Source: Pseudorhodobacter sp. (GTDB lineage Bacteria > Pseudomonadota > Alphaproteobacteria > Rhodobacterales > Rhodobacteraceae). From it: 46,084 nucleotides of DNA. This document shows, in pieces, positions 1 through 9,525 of the stretch. Below the pieces are notes generated by a model that searched no databases, was not told where the DNA came from, and was given only the letters and a program-made list of their open reading frames with translations. The DNA lies in contig JAHEBX010000007.1 in the NCBI GenBank assembly GCA_024642045.1, positions 1 through 46,084 on the forward strand, written 5' to 3'. Position 1 is the stretch's first letter. Each line of letters opens with the position of its first letter. The position numbers and the translations under genes are program-made.

Positions 1-3000
1 CATGGTTCCACGAGCCCGTGAACGAATTCTTGGTCGAGGTGCCGCCTGCCGCGACAAGACCCATCAGATAGCCGTCAGTGGTCGAGGTAAGCGTTACGGA
101 ATTGGCGGTAATCGTGGCCTTTCCAATGGTGGCCAAGGCCCTATCGGTGACCGAAGTCACGCTGACCGATCCGCCAATCGCCCGCGCTGTCGATTGTTCA
201 GCCGGTTTGGCCGGGTTCTTCAGCTTGACCGATTTCAGCTTTTCGCCAAATTTCGAAAAATGGCTCTTTACCGCGTCTTTTAGACCACCGCTTTTCACAT
301 TGGGGTCATCGGTTTCGCCATAGCCAAAGCCAGGGACCTCAACGTTACCGACCAGCAGCAAGATGTCATCGCGCGTTTCGGCCGTCACCGACAGAGCATT
401 GCTGTCGCCCGCGACGCCGGTTGCTGGGGCCAGTGTCAGAACGACGCCATCCGCTACATGAGCGGCGGCAGAAAAATTCGTGACCAGCACGTTCACGGCA
501 AAAGCCACCCCATTAGCGGCACCGCGCGCTTTCGACTGGGTGAACATGTCGAAATAGCCCGAAAAGCCCAGATCGCTGCTGACCGTATCACTGATGAGGG
601 CAAGCAGAGAGCGCGGCATATCGCCGGCTTCGACCTTGGTCCAATAGGTGCCATCATCGTAATTCTGGTTGCCAAGATCGATATTCGCCCGTGTCTGCTC
701 AGAGACGTAACGATCCGTGCCAACACCAACGACATCGCCTTTTGCGACATCCTGCAAGCCGGATTGGTCGGTCAGCTCGGGCGTTTCAAGTTTTTGTTTG
801 AACAGCTCAACCACATTGATCCCGGGCAAAGATGTCGGGTCGAATTCGTTCGATGCGGTGCCCGTCACGCCAACCGTGCCACGCGCCGTCAGGTGCAATC
901 CGGTTTCAAGCTGTGCGAGCGCTGATTGGTCATAGACAGCTACGCTGATTGCCGCTGAACCGGCGTTCTGCGTCTCGGCCTCGCCCGCTTTCTTTTCGCC
1001 TTCGTTGGCTGAAATGGCAATCGCGGTCTGTTTGGGCCGTGCTGTTGCGGTAGCCGTGACCACCGTGTCGCCGCCAACCAAAAGGGTCGAGACGGTGCCG
1101 TTGGCATAACCGAGATACGCATTGGTGCTGTTTTCGAGGTAGTCTACAGCGACAGCGCCAGTCAATTGCGTCTTGGCGGCAACCGGCTCATCATCAGAGT
1201 TCACTTCGCCATTCACATAGTCGGCAAAGGATTTCAGCTTGCCTGCCTGAACAAGGCTGGTGGCAACCTTGTTGACGCCGTACTTTCCAACCGTGCTTGT
1301 CGGCGAAAGCCCCTCGGCAAGCGTATCAGCCAGATTTTCGGTCGAAGTGCCGATCATCGAGACAGCGGCAAGACCGCCGTTTTCCGAAACCAGCGACAGC
1401 TTTTGGCTTTCCTGAATCGCCGCTTTCTCGCTTGCGGCCTCAACCACAAGATTGCCCTCTACGGTCAGATCACCCTGCAACCGCGCGGTGGTGGTGACGA
1501 TGCCGACTTGCACAGCAATAGACAAAGCGAATTTTGCGTCTTTTTCACCCGATGCGGCGACATTGGTGAACAAACGCTCGGTGGTATAGGCCCCGATCCG
1601 CACGTCGCCTTTAACATCGCTTCCGCTTTGCGCGGTTACCGTGACGATGTTCTTGATCAGACCGACGTTGACGCCAATCGCCACGGCAATCCCCGAGACA
1701 GGCTCGTCGATTTCCATTTCCGCAGCCATGCTGGCATCAACGATCGAGGTGACCGTCATGTCGCCGGAAATATCAAAGGTGCCTTTCAGATCAACGGTTT
1801 GGTTGATCTGCGTCAGCGAAACGGCAATGCCAAAACCTTTCGAAGTCGGCGAGCTTGCCGTGTCGGTTTTGGTCAGGGCGGTGATGTCTAGATTGCCATC
1901 CGCGCCGGTTCCGGTCGTGCGGAACACCGCGGCTGCACCCGAGGCCACGCGGATATCCACGGCGGTGCGCGAAATCCCTGCAACCAGCGCAAAGCCGTCA
2001 ATTGCATCTTTCAGTGAATCCAGCCAGGCGTTCGCGCTTTCCGCGATCCAATTGGTGTCTTCGCCCTCTGCCGGGTCTTCGCCTGCGACCATGCGCGCGA
2101 CGATATTCTTACCCTTGATCAGCGTTGTCGCGGTGCCGGTTTCAGCAATGCTCAAGCCCAGATCAATCGCCTGAATCCGATAGAACCCCGTCGTGAAGCG
2201 GTCGTCTTCGGCAGAGCCAAGGAAGCTGATAGTGCCCGTCGTCGAGAGCGTTGCGCCTGACTCGACAGTGATATTCGCAGCCTCGAACGTGATGTCAGAG
2301 CTAAGCGGTGACGTCGAAGTTCCATAGCTCGTGCCCGACTTGACCACGATGTTGCTGCCGGAAAAGGTAAGCTCTGATGTCAGCGACGAAGCGTCCAGCA
2401 CGCCCGAAAGCTGGACGTTGCGCTGGGCGCTGTCGTCAACCGCTGTGCGGTAGAGCACCTCGGCAAGCGCTGGGGCAGAGCCCACTGTCAGGCTTGAGCC
2501 GGTTGGAATCGCTGAAATCTTGTTAAGAGTTGCCTGCGTCACCGCACCTGAAACGTCCAGATAAACGGTGGCTGCCTTGGTGCCTGTTACCGAAGTGGCT
2601 CCGGTGCCGTCATTGACCACGACAGTGCTGTTCCCGGTGCCAAGCGCCACGGCATCGGCGCCGCCGCCAGTGCGATAAAGGAAATCGGTCGCAAGAGTCG
2701 TCGCGGTGATCGTGTTCGCGCCAGCGCCACCACGCAGTTCAATCAACTCGGCGCCGCTGATCGTCGCCAAGGTTGCGCCAGCGGTAACAGCCACTTCATC
2801 ATGGAAAACACCGCCGACTTTCAGAGTTTTCAGCGTGTAATTCCCAGCCAACGGCGTAGCGGAAACGATGACCTGATCGCGGCCCGAACCGCCAACGACC
2901 GTATCCATACCGGTGCCGCCACCGAGCACGATAATATCGTCACCCGACGACCCCACAATGCTGTCGTTGCCCCCAAGCGCCGTGAACAGCACACCCTTTG

Positions 3001-6000
3001 CGCTGATGGGCGAGGCTTTGGCCGTGGCCCCCGTCACAACAGCCGACGACAGGCCCAGAGCATCTAGCACACTGGTGTCGATCCATGTGGTTTCTTCGCC
3101 GGTTGCATTGGTCCCTTTGACGGTCGCCCCTGCAAACGAAAGCGCGCCTGCGCCGGTTCTTGACGACGTGACGGTGATCAGGCCGCCCAGAATGGTTGCG
3201 CTCAACCCGCTGGCAGCGCCCGAGGAGTCTTTGGTAAAGGCCGCGAGCACGTCATTCAGCGTCAGGGCCGATGCAGGAATGTCGATCAGCACAGAAGTGC
3301 CGTTGGGATGCGTGACCACAAAATCAACGCCCGCCCGCAGTTTCAAACCGGCCCCATGGGCAAGATTTGCGATCAGAGTGGTGCCCGAAACTTGGGCCGA
3401 GGTGAGGCCCGACGCGTCAAGCGTGTCATTTCCAGCAGTTCCCGTAACCAGATAGCTGCCGAAATTGGCTGTGCTGACTTTGGCAGTTGTGCCAAAGGAA
3501 ACAAAGCCGTCGGCCACAGTGACCGTCGATCCCGTGGCCGAAAGCGTATTGTGACCTGCGCCGCCATCAATCCAGATTGTTGAGGAATCGTAAGTGCCTG
3601 CACCTGTCAGCGTCACCCGATCATCACCAAGCCCCAAGGCCGCACGATGTTTCGCGCCAAGGATCACGGTATCGTCCATCGCCGAACCGGTCAGCGTGGC
3701 ATTGCCGGTAAACGCGCTGATATCAGCCCAGCCCGCGCGATCTGACATCAGGGTCAGGTTAAGCGACTCGATCCCAGTCAAAGCCTCGGGCGCGGTCAAA
3801 GTGCGGCTGCCCACGACCAGAACGCCCGCATTCAGGAATGTCGCCCCTACGCCGCCGACTGTTGCCGTCGCAACGCCATTTGCCGCAAGACTAAACCCAG
3901 GATCGCGGGCCGCATAGCTATCGCCGAGTTGCAGCTGGATCTGCGTGATTACACCGGCAACCCGCGTAACGCCGATCTGGACTGACTCGGAATCAAACTG
4001 ATGCAGGCCATAGATCTGATTGGCCACGTCGTCTGAACTGGTGCTGAAAGCCATGTCCGCCGTGCGGACCTTTGTGCCGTCTGCAAGCGTCAGCTCGATA
4101 AAGAAGCCATCGGTCTCCGCTGCAGACGCAGGCATCGTAATGGTGATTGTGCTGGCAGTATCCGTCGCGCTGTCGTGGATAAGACCCGCGCCAGTGACGA
4201 GATATTGGGTGAAACCGTCTTCAACCAATGTGTCGGTGCCAGTGCCGCCTTCAAAACTGTCTTGGCCCATGCCGCCGGACAGGATGTCGTTCTGCGAGCC
4301 GCCAATCAGCGTATCATTGCCAGCGCCACCGTAAAGTTCGACACGTCCGCGCGTGAGGGACGTCGCATCAAACTTGTTATCGCCATCGTCACCGCCCAAC
4401 TTGAGAACAGCAATGCCGCTGAGCGTATCGGCCCCGCTGGAATGGGTGTACAGGATGGTCCCGGCAGCCGTCCCATCCGCAATCGTTCTGTCGCCGGTCA
4501 GGCCTGAAGCGGCAAACACATCACTTCCGCCGCCGCCGACCATCGAGTCATTGCCAGCGCTTTCCGTGAATGTGTCGGCCAGCGATGTGCCTGTCAGTGT
4601 GTCGTCACCCAGACCGCCACGCAACGTGACTGCGCCTGCGCTAAACCCTGCGGCGTTGATTGAAACCCCTGCCGTGGCCGCATCCGCCGCCAGAAATGCA
4701 GCTTCGATACCCGACAAAGTGACGGTGTAAGTGTTCCCACCCGTAACCTGAACCAACGATCCATTCGTCAGCGTCGTCGCACCATTAGCCCGATCATAGA
4801 AGATCGTATCCGTTCCCGTCCCGCCCGACAGCGTGACCCCACCAAGCCGCCGCGAGCCGATCCGGTCGTCGCCCGCGCCACCCGAAACAAGGGCCGTAGT
4901 CGCGTCACCCATCAGAGTGTCGTCAAACTGCGTGCCCACGATGCCCGCAACCGAACCGGTCCAGCCCGTAAGGCCTGCCACCAACCCTTGGGTCAGATCA
5001 ACACTGACAGCACTTTCATACTCTGTCAGATTAACGCCATCGCCTGCATAGTTCAGCGTGACCAGCGGGTTATTGCGCGCACCGCTGTTCTGCAATCCTG
5101 ACAGCCGGATACCGTCATAGGCCAAAGTATTGCCGCTGACCACGATGGCACCCGTAAAGGTGCTTGGAATATACCAGGTTGCGGTGGTCCCGGCCGTTAC
5201 ATCCAGATCAAGGATCATGCTGTCCTGATCGTCGTCGCCGCCCAAGCCCGAAATGGATTCCGCGCCACTAAAGGTGATCAAACCGCCAGCCGCATAGGCC
5301 GTCGCAGCGTCGAAACGCATGGTTGCGGTGCCCGATGCGCCCGAGGCATCAAGCGTCGAGACGATGAAAAACGTCGAAAGGTCGGTGTCGACGCCGCTTA
5401 ACAGTGCCGAGTCATTGCTGTCACCGACAAGCGTGTCAGCGCCTGTTCCCAGATCAACAGTCAGTGACGCGGTAACGGCTGAAAGAGTGACCGAGTCATC
5501 CCCCGCGCCGGTTGAAACCGACCGCATTGACGTGTCGGTGATGATCGTATCCGCGCCCGAACCCGTGATGATCGAGGTAAAGCCCGAGATCAGCGAAAAG
5601 CCCGACGCCTCGCCCAGCCCCTGATCAAAACTGATGTCGTCGGTCAGCGCCGAATAGTTGATAAGGTTGCGCTGGAGTCCCGTCGGCACGGTCGCCGCCA
5701 CAAGCTGCTCGATCCCGGTTGCGACCAGCGCACTACCGGTCCCATCGTTATTGGTCACGGTAAGAGTGGTGGCATCAATGCTGCCTGCCACGGCCACGCT
5801 CACGGCCTTGCCGTAATCGAGCACCAGCTTGTCAGTGTGATCGCCGCCGGTGATATGATCGACGCCAATGTACTGGGTTGCCGCACCCAGCGATGTCCAG
5901 CTTCCGTCGGCAGCAAGCGAGTTGAAGCCCAGCGCAATTGTCGCTTCGGGCAGGCTACCGCTGGTCGCGGTGCTGCTGACTGTCCAGACCAACTGGTCGT

Positions 6001-7231
6001 CTGATCCGGCCAAACTGTCATCACCACCCAGAAGCGCCATGCTGACGCCATAGGCGGCGCGCGCCGCGTCCTTGCCCTGCGTTCCGGTATAGCCCGTGAT
6101 GCCGCGCACGTCGAACGACAAAGGATCAAGACGCGTGGAATCGCTTGCCTGATAAAGACTTAGCTGGCCAGACCCTGCATTTATCGTCGCGCCGCTTTGG
6201 CTGGAGGTTACCGCCTCATAGCTGAGGTTCAAATGGCTGGAGCTGCTGGTCGTCAGCCCTTCGGCACCATCAATCGTCAGCGAAACGGCGCGTCCCGCGG
6301 TGGTCGATCCAGCGCTGCCGACCGTCGTCGCCGTTGTAAAGCGTTTGATCGTCGTGGTGGTCTCAGTCCAGGTCAGACCCCATTCTGACGCGCCTGCCGT
6401 GTCAGCAACGATATCGCGCGTCGCCTTCATCTGAAAACTGTCAACGTCGGTAAAGGTGAGGAAATGGTTTGACCCATCGGCATAGGTCACACGATCGTCG
6501 ATCGGCTTGTCTGCCTCTGCGGTGGTGGTGTTCGGATTGGTGGAATCAGCGGCCGGTGCCAAAATGGAAAGCTTACCGTCGGCTCCGTTTGAATCGATGG
6601 TGCTCAGGCTCCAGACCAGACCGGTGGACGCCTCGGGCCCGACAATCGTGTCGGCCGCACCGCCGCCCATCGAAATGTTGAACTTGATACCCTCGGCCAA
6701 ACCAAGAACCGATTTGTCCAAAACCAGCGTATTCGAGCTGGAGTCGCCCGAAATATTCAAAACGTCGATGGCTTCCTTGACGCCGCCCGTCCCAACCTGG
6801 ACCACCCGGCGCGTGCTGCCGACAAGCTCGACTTTCCACTGGGACAGAACAGCGGCAGAGGTCGACGCGGGATCGCTTCCCGAGATCAGCTGCAAACGAT
6901 CTTCGGTCGTGTTGTTGCCGACATCAACTTGGGTGACCCGCATCGTGGTCGAAACGGCGCCCGCAGCCAAAGCCGCCGAAGCTGTCACCGGATCGCCGCT
7001 CATCAACAGGCGTGGTTCGAGAATGTCTATCCCAGGACGGCGCCGCGACAACGATGCCCCCTCGCCTTTGATCCGCCGGTCCAGCCACGACCAAAGCCGG
7101 TCTGGCAGCGCCGCAGCGGTCACAGGCGGAAGCGCCGCAAGATCAAACTTGGCTTGAGGTTTAACGTCACCAAAACGCGGACTCTGGATGCCAGCCGTCT
7201 TCGCCCGACCCATTCTGATGTGCTTGGTCAT
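1..7231 (-). CDS. Giant LEPR-XLL / RTX-like repeat secreted protein, N-terminal ~2410 codons (3' end beyond window)
   Basis: I translated the minus strand from the ATG at 7231 to position 2 and met no stop, so the gene continues past the left edge. A GGAAG ribosome-binding site lies 7 nt upstream. There is no N-terminal signal peptide. Residues 71-80 read LEPRLLMSGD, the LEPR-XLL signature found near the start of very large, usually type I secreted, repetitive proteins. Residues ~380-1500 carry glycine/aspartate-rich RTX-like units (for example GGAGNDTLIGG near residue 965) mixed with beta-rich segments. Residues ~1650-2410 are beta-strand modules that alternate hydrophobic residues (AISVAV, FAVNVLV), and one unit resembles ANIDLGNQNYDDGTYW. 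I read no cysteine codon anywhere. It is the last visible gene of a tolC-sapC-adhesin series, so I infer a calcium-binding surface adhesin or exoprotein. Ligand and function are unknown. Confidence 0.85.
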   Translation of the reverse strand, partial: MTKHIRMGRAKTAGIQSPRFGDVKPQAKFDLAALPPVTAAALPDRLWSWLDRRIKGEGASLSRRRPGIDILEPRLLMSGDPVTASAALAAGAVSTTMRVTQVDVGNNTTEDRLQLISGSDPASTSAAVLSQWKVELVGSTRRVVQVGTGGVKEAIDVLNISGDSSSNTLVLDKSVLGLAEGIKFNISMGGGAADTIVGPEASTGLVWSLSTIDSNGADGKLSILAPAADSTNPNTTTAEADKPIDDRVTYADGSNHFLTFTDVDSFQMKATRDIVADTAGASEWGLTWTETTTTIKRFTTATTVGSAGSTTAGRAVSLTIDGAEGLTTSSSSHLNLSYEAVTSSQSGATINAGSGQLSLYQASDSTRLDPLSFDVRGITGYTGTQGKDAARAAYGVSMALLGGDDSLAGSDDQLVWTVSSTATSGSLPEATIALGFNSLAADGSWTSLGAATQYIGVDHITGGDHTDKLVLDYGKAVSVAVAGSIDATTLTVTNNDGTGSALVATGIEQLVAATVPTGLQRNLINYSALTDDISFDQGLGEASGFSLISGFTSIITGSGADTIITDTSMRSVSTGAGDDSVTLSAVTASLTVDLGTGADTLVGDSNDSALLSGVDTDLSTFFIVSTLDASGASGTATMRFDAATAYAAGGLITFSGAESISGLGGDDDQDSMILDLDVTAGTTATWYIPSTFTGAIVVSGNTLAYDGIRLSGLQNSGARNNPLVTLNYAGDGVNLTEYESAVSVDLTQGLVAGLTGWTGSVAGIVGTQFDDTLMGDATTALVSGGAGDDRIGSRRLGGVTLSGGTGTDTIFYDRANGATTLTNGSLVQVTGGNTYTVTLSGIEAAFLAADAATAGVSINAAGFSAGAVTLRGGLGDDTLTGTSLADTFTESAGNDSMVGGGGSDVFAASGLTGDRTIADGTAAGTILYTHSSGADTLSGIAVLKLGGDDGDNKFDATSLTRGRVELYGGAGNDTLIGGSQNDILSGGMGQDSFEGGTGTDTLVEDGFTQYLVTGAGLIHDSATDTASTITITMPASAAETDGFFIELTLADGTKVRTADMAFSTSSDDVANQIYGLHQFDSESVQIGVTRVAGVITQIQLQLGDSYAARDPGFSLAANGVATATVGGVGATFLNAGVLVVGSRTLTAPEALTGIESLNLTLMSDRAGWADISAFTGNATLTGSAMDDTVILGAKHRAALGLGDDRVTLTGAGTYDSSTIWIDGGAGHNTLSATGSTVTVADGFVSFGTTAKVSTANFGSYLVTGTAGNDTLDASGLTSAQVSGTTLIANLAHGAGLKLRAGVDFVVTHPNGTSVLIDIPASALTLNDVLAAFTKDSSGAASGLSATILGGLITVTSSRTGAGALSFAGATVKGTNATGEETTWIDTSVLDALGLSSAVVTGATAKASPISAKGVLFTALGGNDSIVGSSGDDIIVLGGGTGMDTVVGGSGRDQVIVSATPLAGNYTLKTLKVGGVFHDEVAVTAGATLATISGAELIELRGGAGANTITATTLATDFLYRTGGGADAVALGTGNSTVVVNDGTGATSVTGTKAATVYLDVSGAVTQATLNKISAIPTGSSLTVGSAPALAEVLYRTAVDDSAQRNVQLSGVLDASSLTSELTFSGSNIVVKSGTSYGTSTSPLSSDITFEAANITVESGATLSTTGTISFLGSAEDDRFTTGFYRIQAIDLGLSIAETGTATTLIKGKNIVARMVAGEDPAEGEDTNWIAESANAWLDSLKDAIDGFALVAGISRTAVDIRVASGAAAVFRTTGTGADGNLDITALTKTDTASSPTSKGFGIAVSLTQINQTVDLKGTFDISGDMTVTSIVDASMAAEMEIDEPVSGIAVAIGVNVGLIKNIVTVTAQSGSDVKGDVRIGAYTTERLFTNVAASGEKDAKFALSIAVQVGIVTTTARLQGDLTVEGNLVVEAASEKAAIQESQKLSLVSENGGLAAVSMIGTSTENLADTLAEGLSPTSTVGKYGVNKVATSLVQAGKLKSFADYVNGEVNSDDEPVAAKTQLTGAVAVDYLENSTNAYLGYANGTVSTLLVGGDTVVTATATARPKQTAIAISANEGEKKAGEAETQNAGSAAISVAVYDQSALAQLETGLHLTARGTVGVTGTASNEFDPTSLPGINVVELFKQKLETPELTDQSGLQDVAKGDVVGVGTDRYVSEQTRANIDLGNQNYDDGTYWTKVEAGDMPRSLLALISDTVSSDLGFSGYFDMFTQSKARGAANGVAFAVNVLVTNFSAAAHVADGVVLTLAPATGVAGDSNALSVTAETRDDILLLVGNVEVPGFGYGETDDPNVKSGGLKDAVKSHFSKFGEKLKSVKLKNPAKPAEQSTARAIGGSVSVTSVTDRALATIGKATITANSVTLTSTTDGYLMGLVAAGGTSTKNSFTGSWNH

Positions 7232-7252
7232 GGTCTGCTTCCGCCGCGTGAG

Positions 7253-7279
7253 AAAACGCGCCCGGTCAACCGGACGCGT
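7253..7279 (-). terminator. Intrinsic terminator or attenuator between sapC and the giant gene
   Basis: In the leftward transcript a 10-bp stem (70-79 against 56-65 of the 7200s, containing one G-U wobble) closes a 4-nt UUGA loop and is followed by four U residues. It lies 16 nt after the sapC stop codon and about 22 nt before the start of the giant gene. It probably ends or reduces transcription from tolC-sapC into the giant gene. Confidence 0.6.
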
Positions 7280-7294
7280 GCTTAATCAGGTCGA

Positions 7295-8074
7295 TTAGTT
7301 CAGCTTTGCTTCAGCGGCGGCCTTTTTGGACGCAGGGGCCACAGTCTCAGCCTTGGCAGGAGCAATGCGCGATACCAGAGGCTCGACCTGCTGCATCGAA
7401 ATGAGGTGCAGCTGGATCAGATCCAGATCGCCGTTGCGGAACATTTCCAGCACTTTTTCATCGGAAAGCGCGCGCAGACGCTCGGTCGAAACACGCAGAA
7501 AGCCGGTCACGCCACCTTGCTTGCCATCCGCAAGAGTGTAGTCAATACGCGCCTCTTCCAACAATCCGCTGGCCTGAAGCCGGTCACAGAACGATTGGGT
7601 GCGCGTAAACGTCGCCTGATATTCTTCGACAAAGCGCAACACCGTGCGGGTATAGGCAGATTCGGCCCCCGTGCTGTCAAAGAGACGCTCGCCTTCGCCT
7701 TTGTCATTGACGCCTTCATAGCTGGTATCAATGCAAAGCGTCAGCTTGTCGCTGCCTTCCTGAACGGCAAAAACAAACGGGTAGCGGCGGAAAAACGCAG
7801 GGACATAGCGGCCAGACCAAGTGCCAGACTCATCCACCAGCGAATTGCGGTCCTGTTCCGCCCCAACCAGAGCCACGCAGACCAGACCGGTCTGGGTCTT
7901 GGCAAAGACGATCGGCATTTCAGGCGCGACTTTGACAAATTCGACATCGACGATCGGAACAGTGTTCGTATTGCCAGCAAAGGCGAAGCTTTGCGATTGG
8001 CGCACAGAAATGTCGCGATGCTCAACGCGGTTCAACGGGACCACGTTTTCATAGATTAGAAGTTGTCTGCTCAT
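7295..8074 (-). CDS. SapC family protein
   Basis: The 259-residue product matches the SapC family (PF07277), named for a Campylobacter S-layer locus gene and common in alphaproteobacteria. Family features visible are the early VPL..VEH block, VPIVDVEFVKVAPEMPIVF (residues ~39-57), the YVPAFFRRYPFVF block (~90-102) and a C-terminal ..LSDEKVLEMFRNGDLDLIQLHLISMQQV segment (split here between residues ~205-232). There is no signal peptide or membrane segment, so it should be cytoplasmic. The tail is Ala/Lys-rich. It sits between a TolC-type outer membrane channel gene (47 nt upstream) and the giant LEPR-XLL gene (63 nt downstream), which suggests a part in producing or exporting that protein. No biochemical activity is established for the family, so I assign none. 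The family call is firm; the role is inference. Confidence 0.85.
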   Translation of the reverse strand: MSRQLLIYENVVPLNRVEHRDISVRQSQSFAFAGNTNTVPIVDVEFVKVAPEMPIVFAKTQTGLVCVALVGAEQDRNSLVDESGTWSGRYVPAFFRRYPFVFAVQEGSDKLTLCIDTSYEGVNDKGEGERLFDSTGAESAYTRTVLRFVEEYQATFTRTQSFCDRLQASGLLEEARIDYTLADGKQGGVTGFLRVSTERLRALSDEKVLEMFRNGDLDLIQLHLISMQQVEPLVSRIAPAKAETVAPASKKAAAEAKLN

Positions 8075-8121
8075 TTTTTGCCTGTTTCCCTTTTTTCCGT
8101 CGTGGCTTTTGGCCTAAGCCA

Positions 8122-9525
8122 TTAACCACCTGCCTGTGTCGAAATTGTGGTCATATCAAGCGCTCCAAACAGAGCATAAAGCTCTGCCTGCACGCGCAAT
8201 TGCTGCAATCTGGCGGCCTGCACATCCATCTTCAGCACGTCCCGCCGCAGCTTTTGCTCCAGAACGATGCCTTGAGACGCGCGGCCAGACTGGAATTGTT
8301 CGTCTGCGGCCTGCACTGATTCATTCGTCAACCGCACTTGACTCGACAATTTGCCGCTGCGGCCCGCGGTAACCTTTGCAGCCTGCATCAGCGCCTTGTA
8401 ACGGGCGGTGACGGCATTCTCGGACTGGCGCGCTTTCATCTCGGCGGATTTGATACCCGCTTCTGCTTCGCGCACGCGCGATTTCTTGATGCCACCCTCA
8501 TAGATTGGCACCGTCATCATCACGCCACCCGTCATGGTTTGGGTTTCGGAACCACCACCAAACAGTGATCCTTCGGTCATCTGATGCTCAAAATCCAACA
8601 CCAGATCGACACTGGGTTGCGAAGCGCCCTTGGCGACGGCCCGCTGCCGCTTGGCCACCTCAAGCGCGGCACGCGCGGATTGCACTTCTGGCGACATCGC
8701 CATCAGATTGGCTTCTGTCATTTCGTTTTTGATGCTTGCCAGGTCAACGACACCAATCTTTGATCCGTTGATGACAACGCCCGTCACATCAAGGCCGGCA
8801 TAGCGCTGCAATTCGGCCAGGGCCTCGATCATGCCGATTTCTGCATCCATCTGATCGCCCTGCGCGGCCAGGGTATCGGCTTGCGCGCGGATCAAAACAT
8901 CAGCTTCGCGACGACCGGCATCGATATCCTCGGTCAAGGCGCGCTCGTATTCGGCGCGACCCTTGCTGATGGCCTTGGAGCGATCAACGCGCAGCTGCGC
9001 CTGAGCCACACTAAAATAGGCAACGATCATGTCGCGCACAACGCGGTTGCGGGCCACTTCGGCTTCGGCCTTGCGCACGGCATCCTGTGCTTTGGCCAAG
9101 GGCAACTGACGGAAGCGCGCAGCATCGTAAAGCGGCTGACGAACCGTGAAATTCATCGAAATCTTGGGATATTGACTGGAGCCAGTCGCATAGGCCGTAT
9201 TGTCCGAAGAAATGACCTTCTGCTGGATCTGGTCGTATTGCAGGGCGATTTCAACCCTTGGGAGGCGCTGCCCTTTTGCCTGCTTTACCGTTTCGCCCGA
9301 TGCCGCCAGATCGGCGTCGATCATACCGAACTCGGTTCCGGCCTCGATCATGCGATTGTAGGCCTGAAGCAATGTCACGGTTTCTGCATGCGCAGCGTGA
9401 CTGCCTATTGCCTGTAAAAAAGCACAGGTCAGAACCGCTAGCCCATAGCGACTGAATACGGCAAACTGCCTTTTGCTATGCCCAACCAAGCGAAAGGCGC
9501 AAACCTTTTCCTGCAAAACCCGCAT
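8122..9525 (-). CDS. TolC family outer membrane efflux/type I secretion channel protein
   Basis: The protein forms the outer membrane channel and periplasmic tunnel of tripartite export systems. From the ATG at 9525 it is 467 residues, close to the family norm. This start has GGAAAG about 6 nt upstream; an in-frame ATG at 9555 has no such site. A hydrophobic segment (YGLAVLTCAFLQAIGS) ending HAAHAE is a likely signal peptide. Then come two OEP repeats: MNFTVRQPLYDAARFRQLPLA with a long coiled coil in the first half, and MMTVPIYEGGIKKSRVREAE with a second coiled coil. The repeated PLYD / PIYEGG strands are typical of TolC. It is first in the run tolC-sapC-giant protein, so I infer it exports the giant protein. 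The ABC transporter and membrane fusion protein that would complete the exporter are not in the window. Confidence 0.9.
   Translation of the reverse strand: MRVLQEKVCAFRLVGHSKRQFAVFSRYGLAVLTCAFLQAIGSHAAHAETVTLLQAYNRMIEAGTEFGMIDADLAASGETVKQAKGQRLPRVEIALQYDQIQQKVISSDNTAYATGSSQYPKISMNFTVRQPLYDAARFRQLPLAKAQDAVRKAEAEVARNRVVRDMIVAYFSVAQAQLRVDRSKAISKGRAEYERALTEDIDAGRREADVLIRAQADTLAAQGDQMDAEIGMIEALAELQRYAGLDVTGVVINGSKIGVVDLASIKNEMTEANLMAMSPEVQSARAALEVAKRQRAVAKGASQPSVDLVLDFEHQMTEGSLFGGGSETQTMTGGVMMTVPIYEGGIKKSRVREAEAGIKSAEMKARQSENAVTARYKALMQAAKVTAGRSGKLSSQVRLTNESVQAADEQFQSGRASQGIVLEQKLRRDVLKMDVQAARLQQLRVQAELYALFGALDMTTISTQAGG

Noticed and set aside
1-7200. Many plus-strand open frames of 60-240 codons
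   Set aside because: They are antisense to the continuous minus-strand giant gene, have no family resemblance, and arise from its GC-rich codon use.
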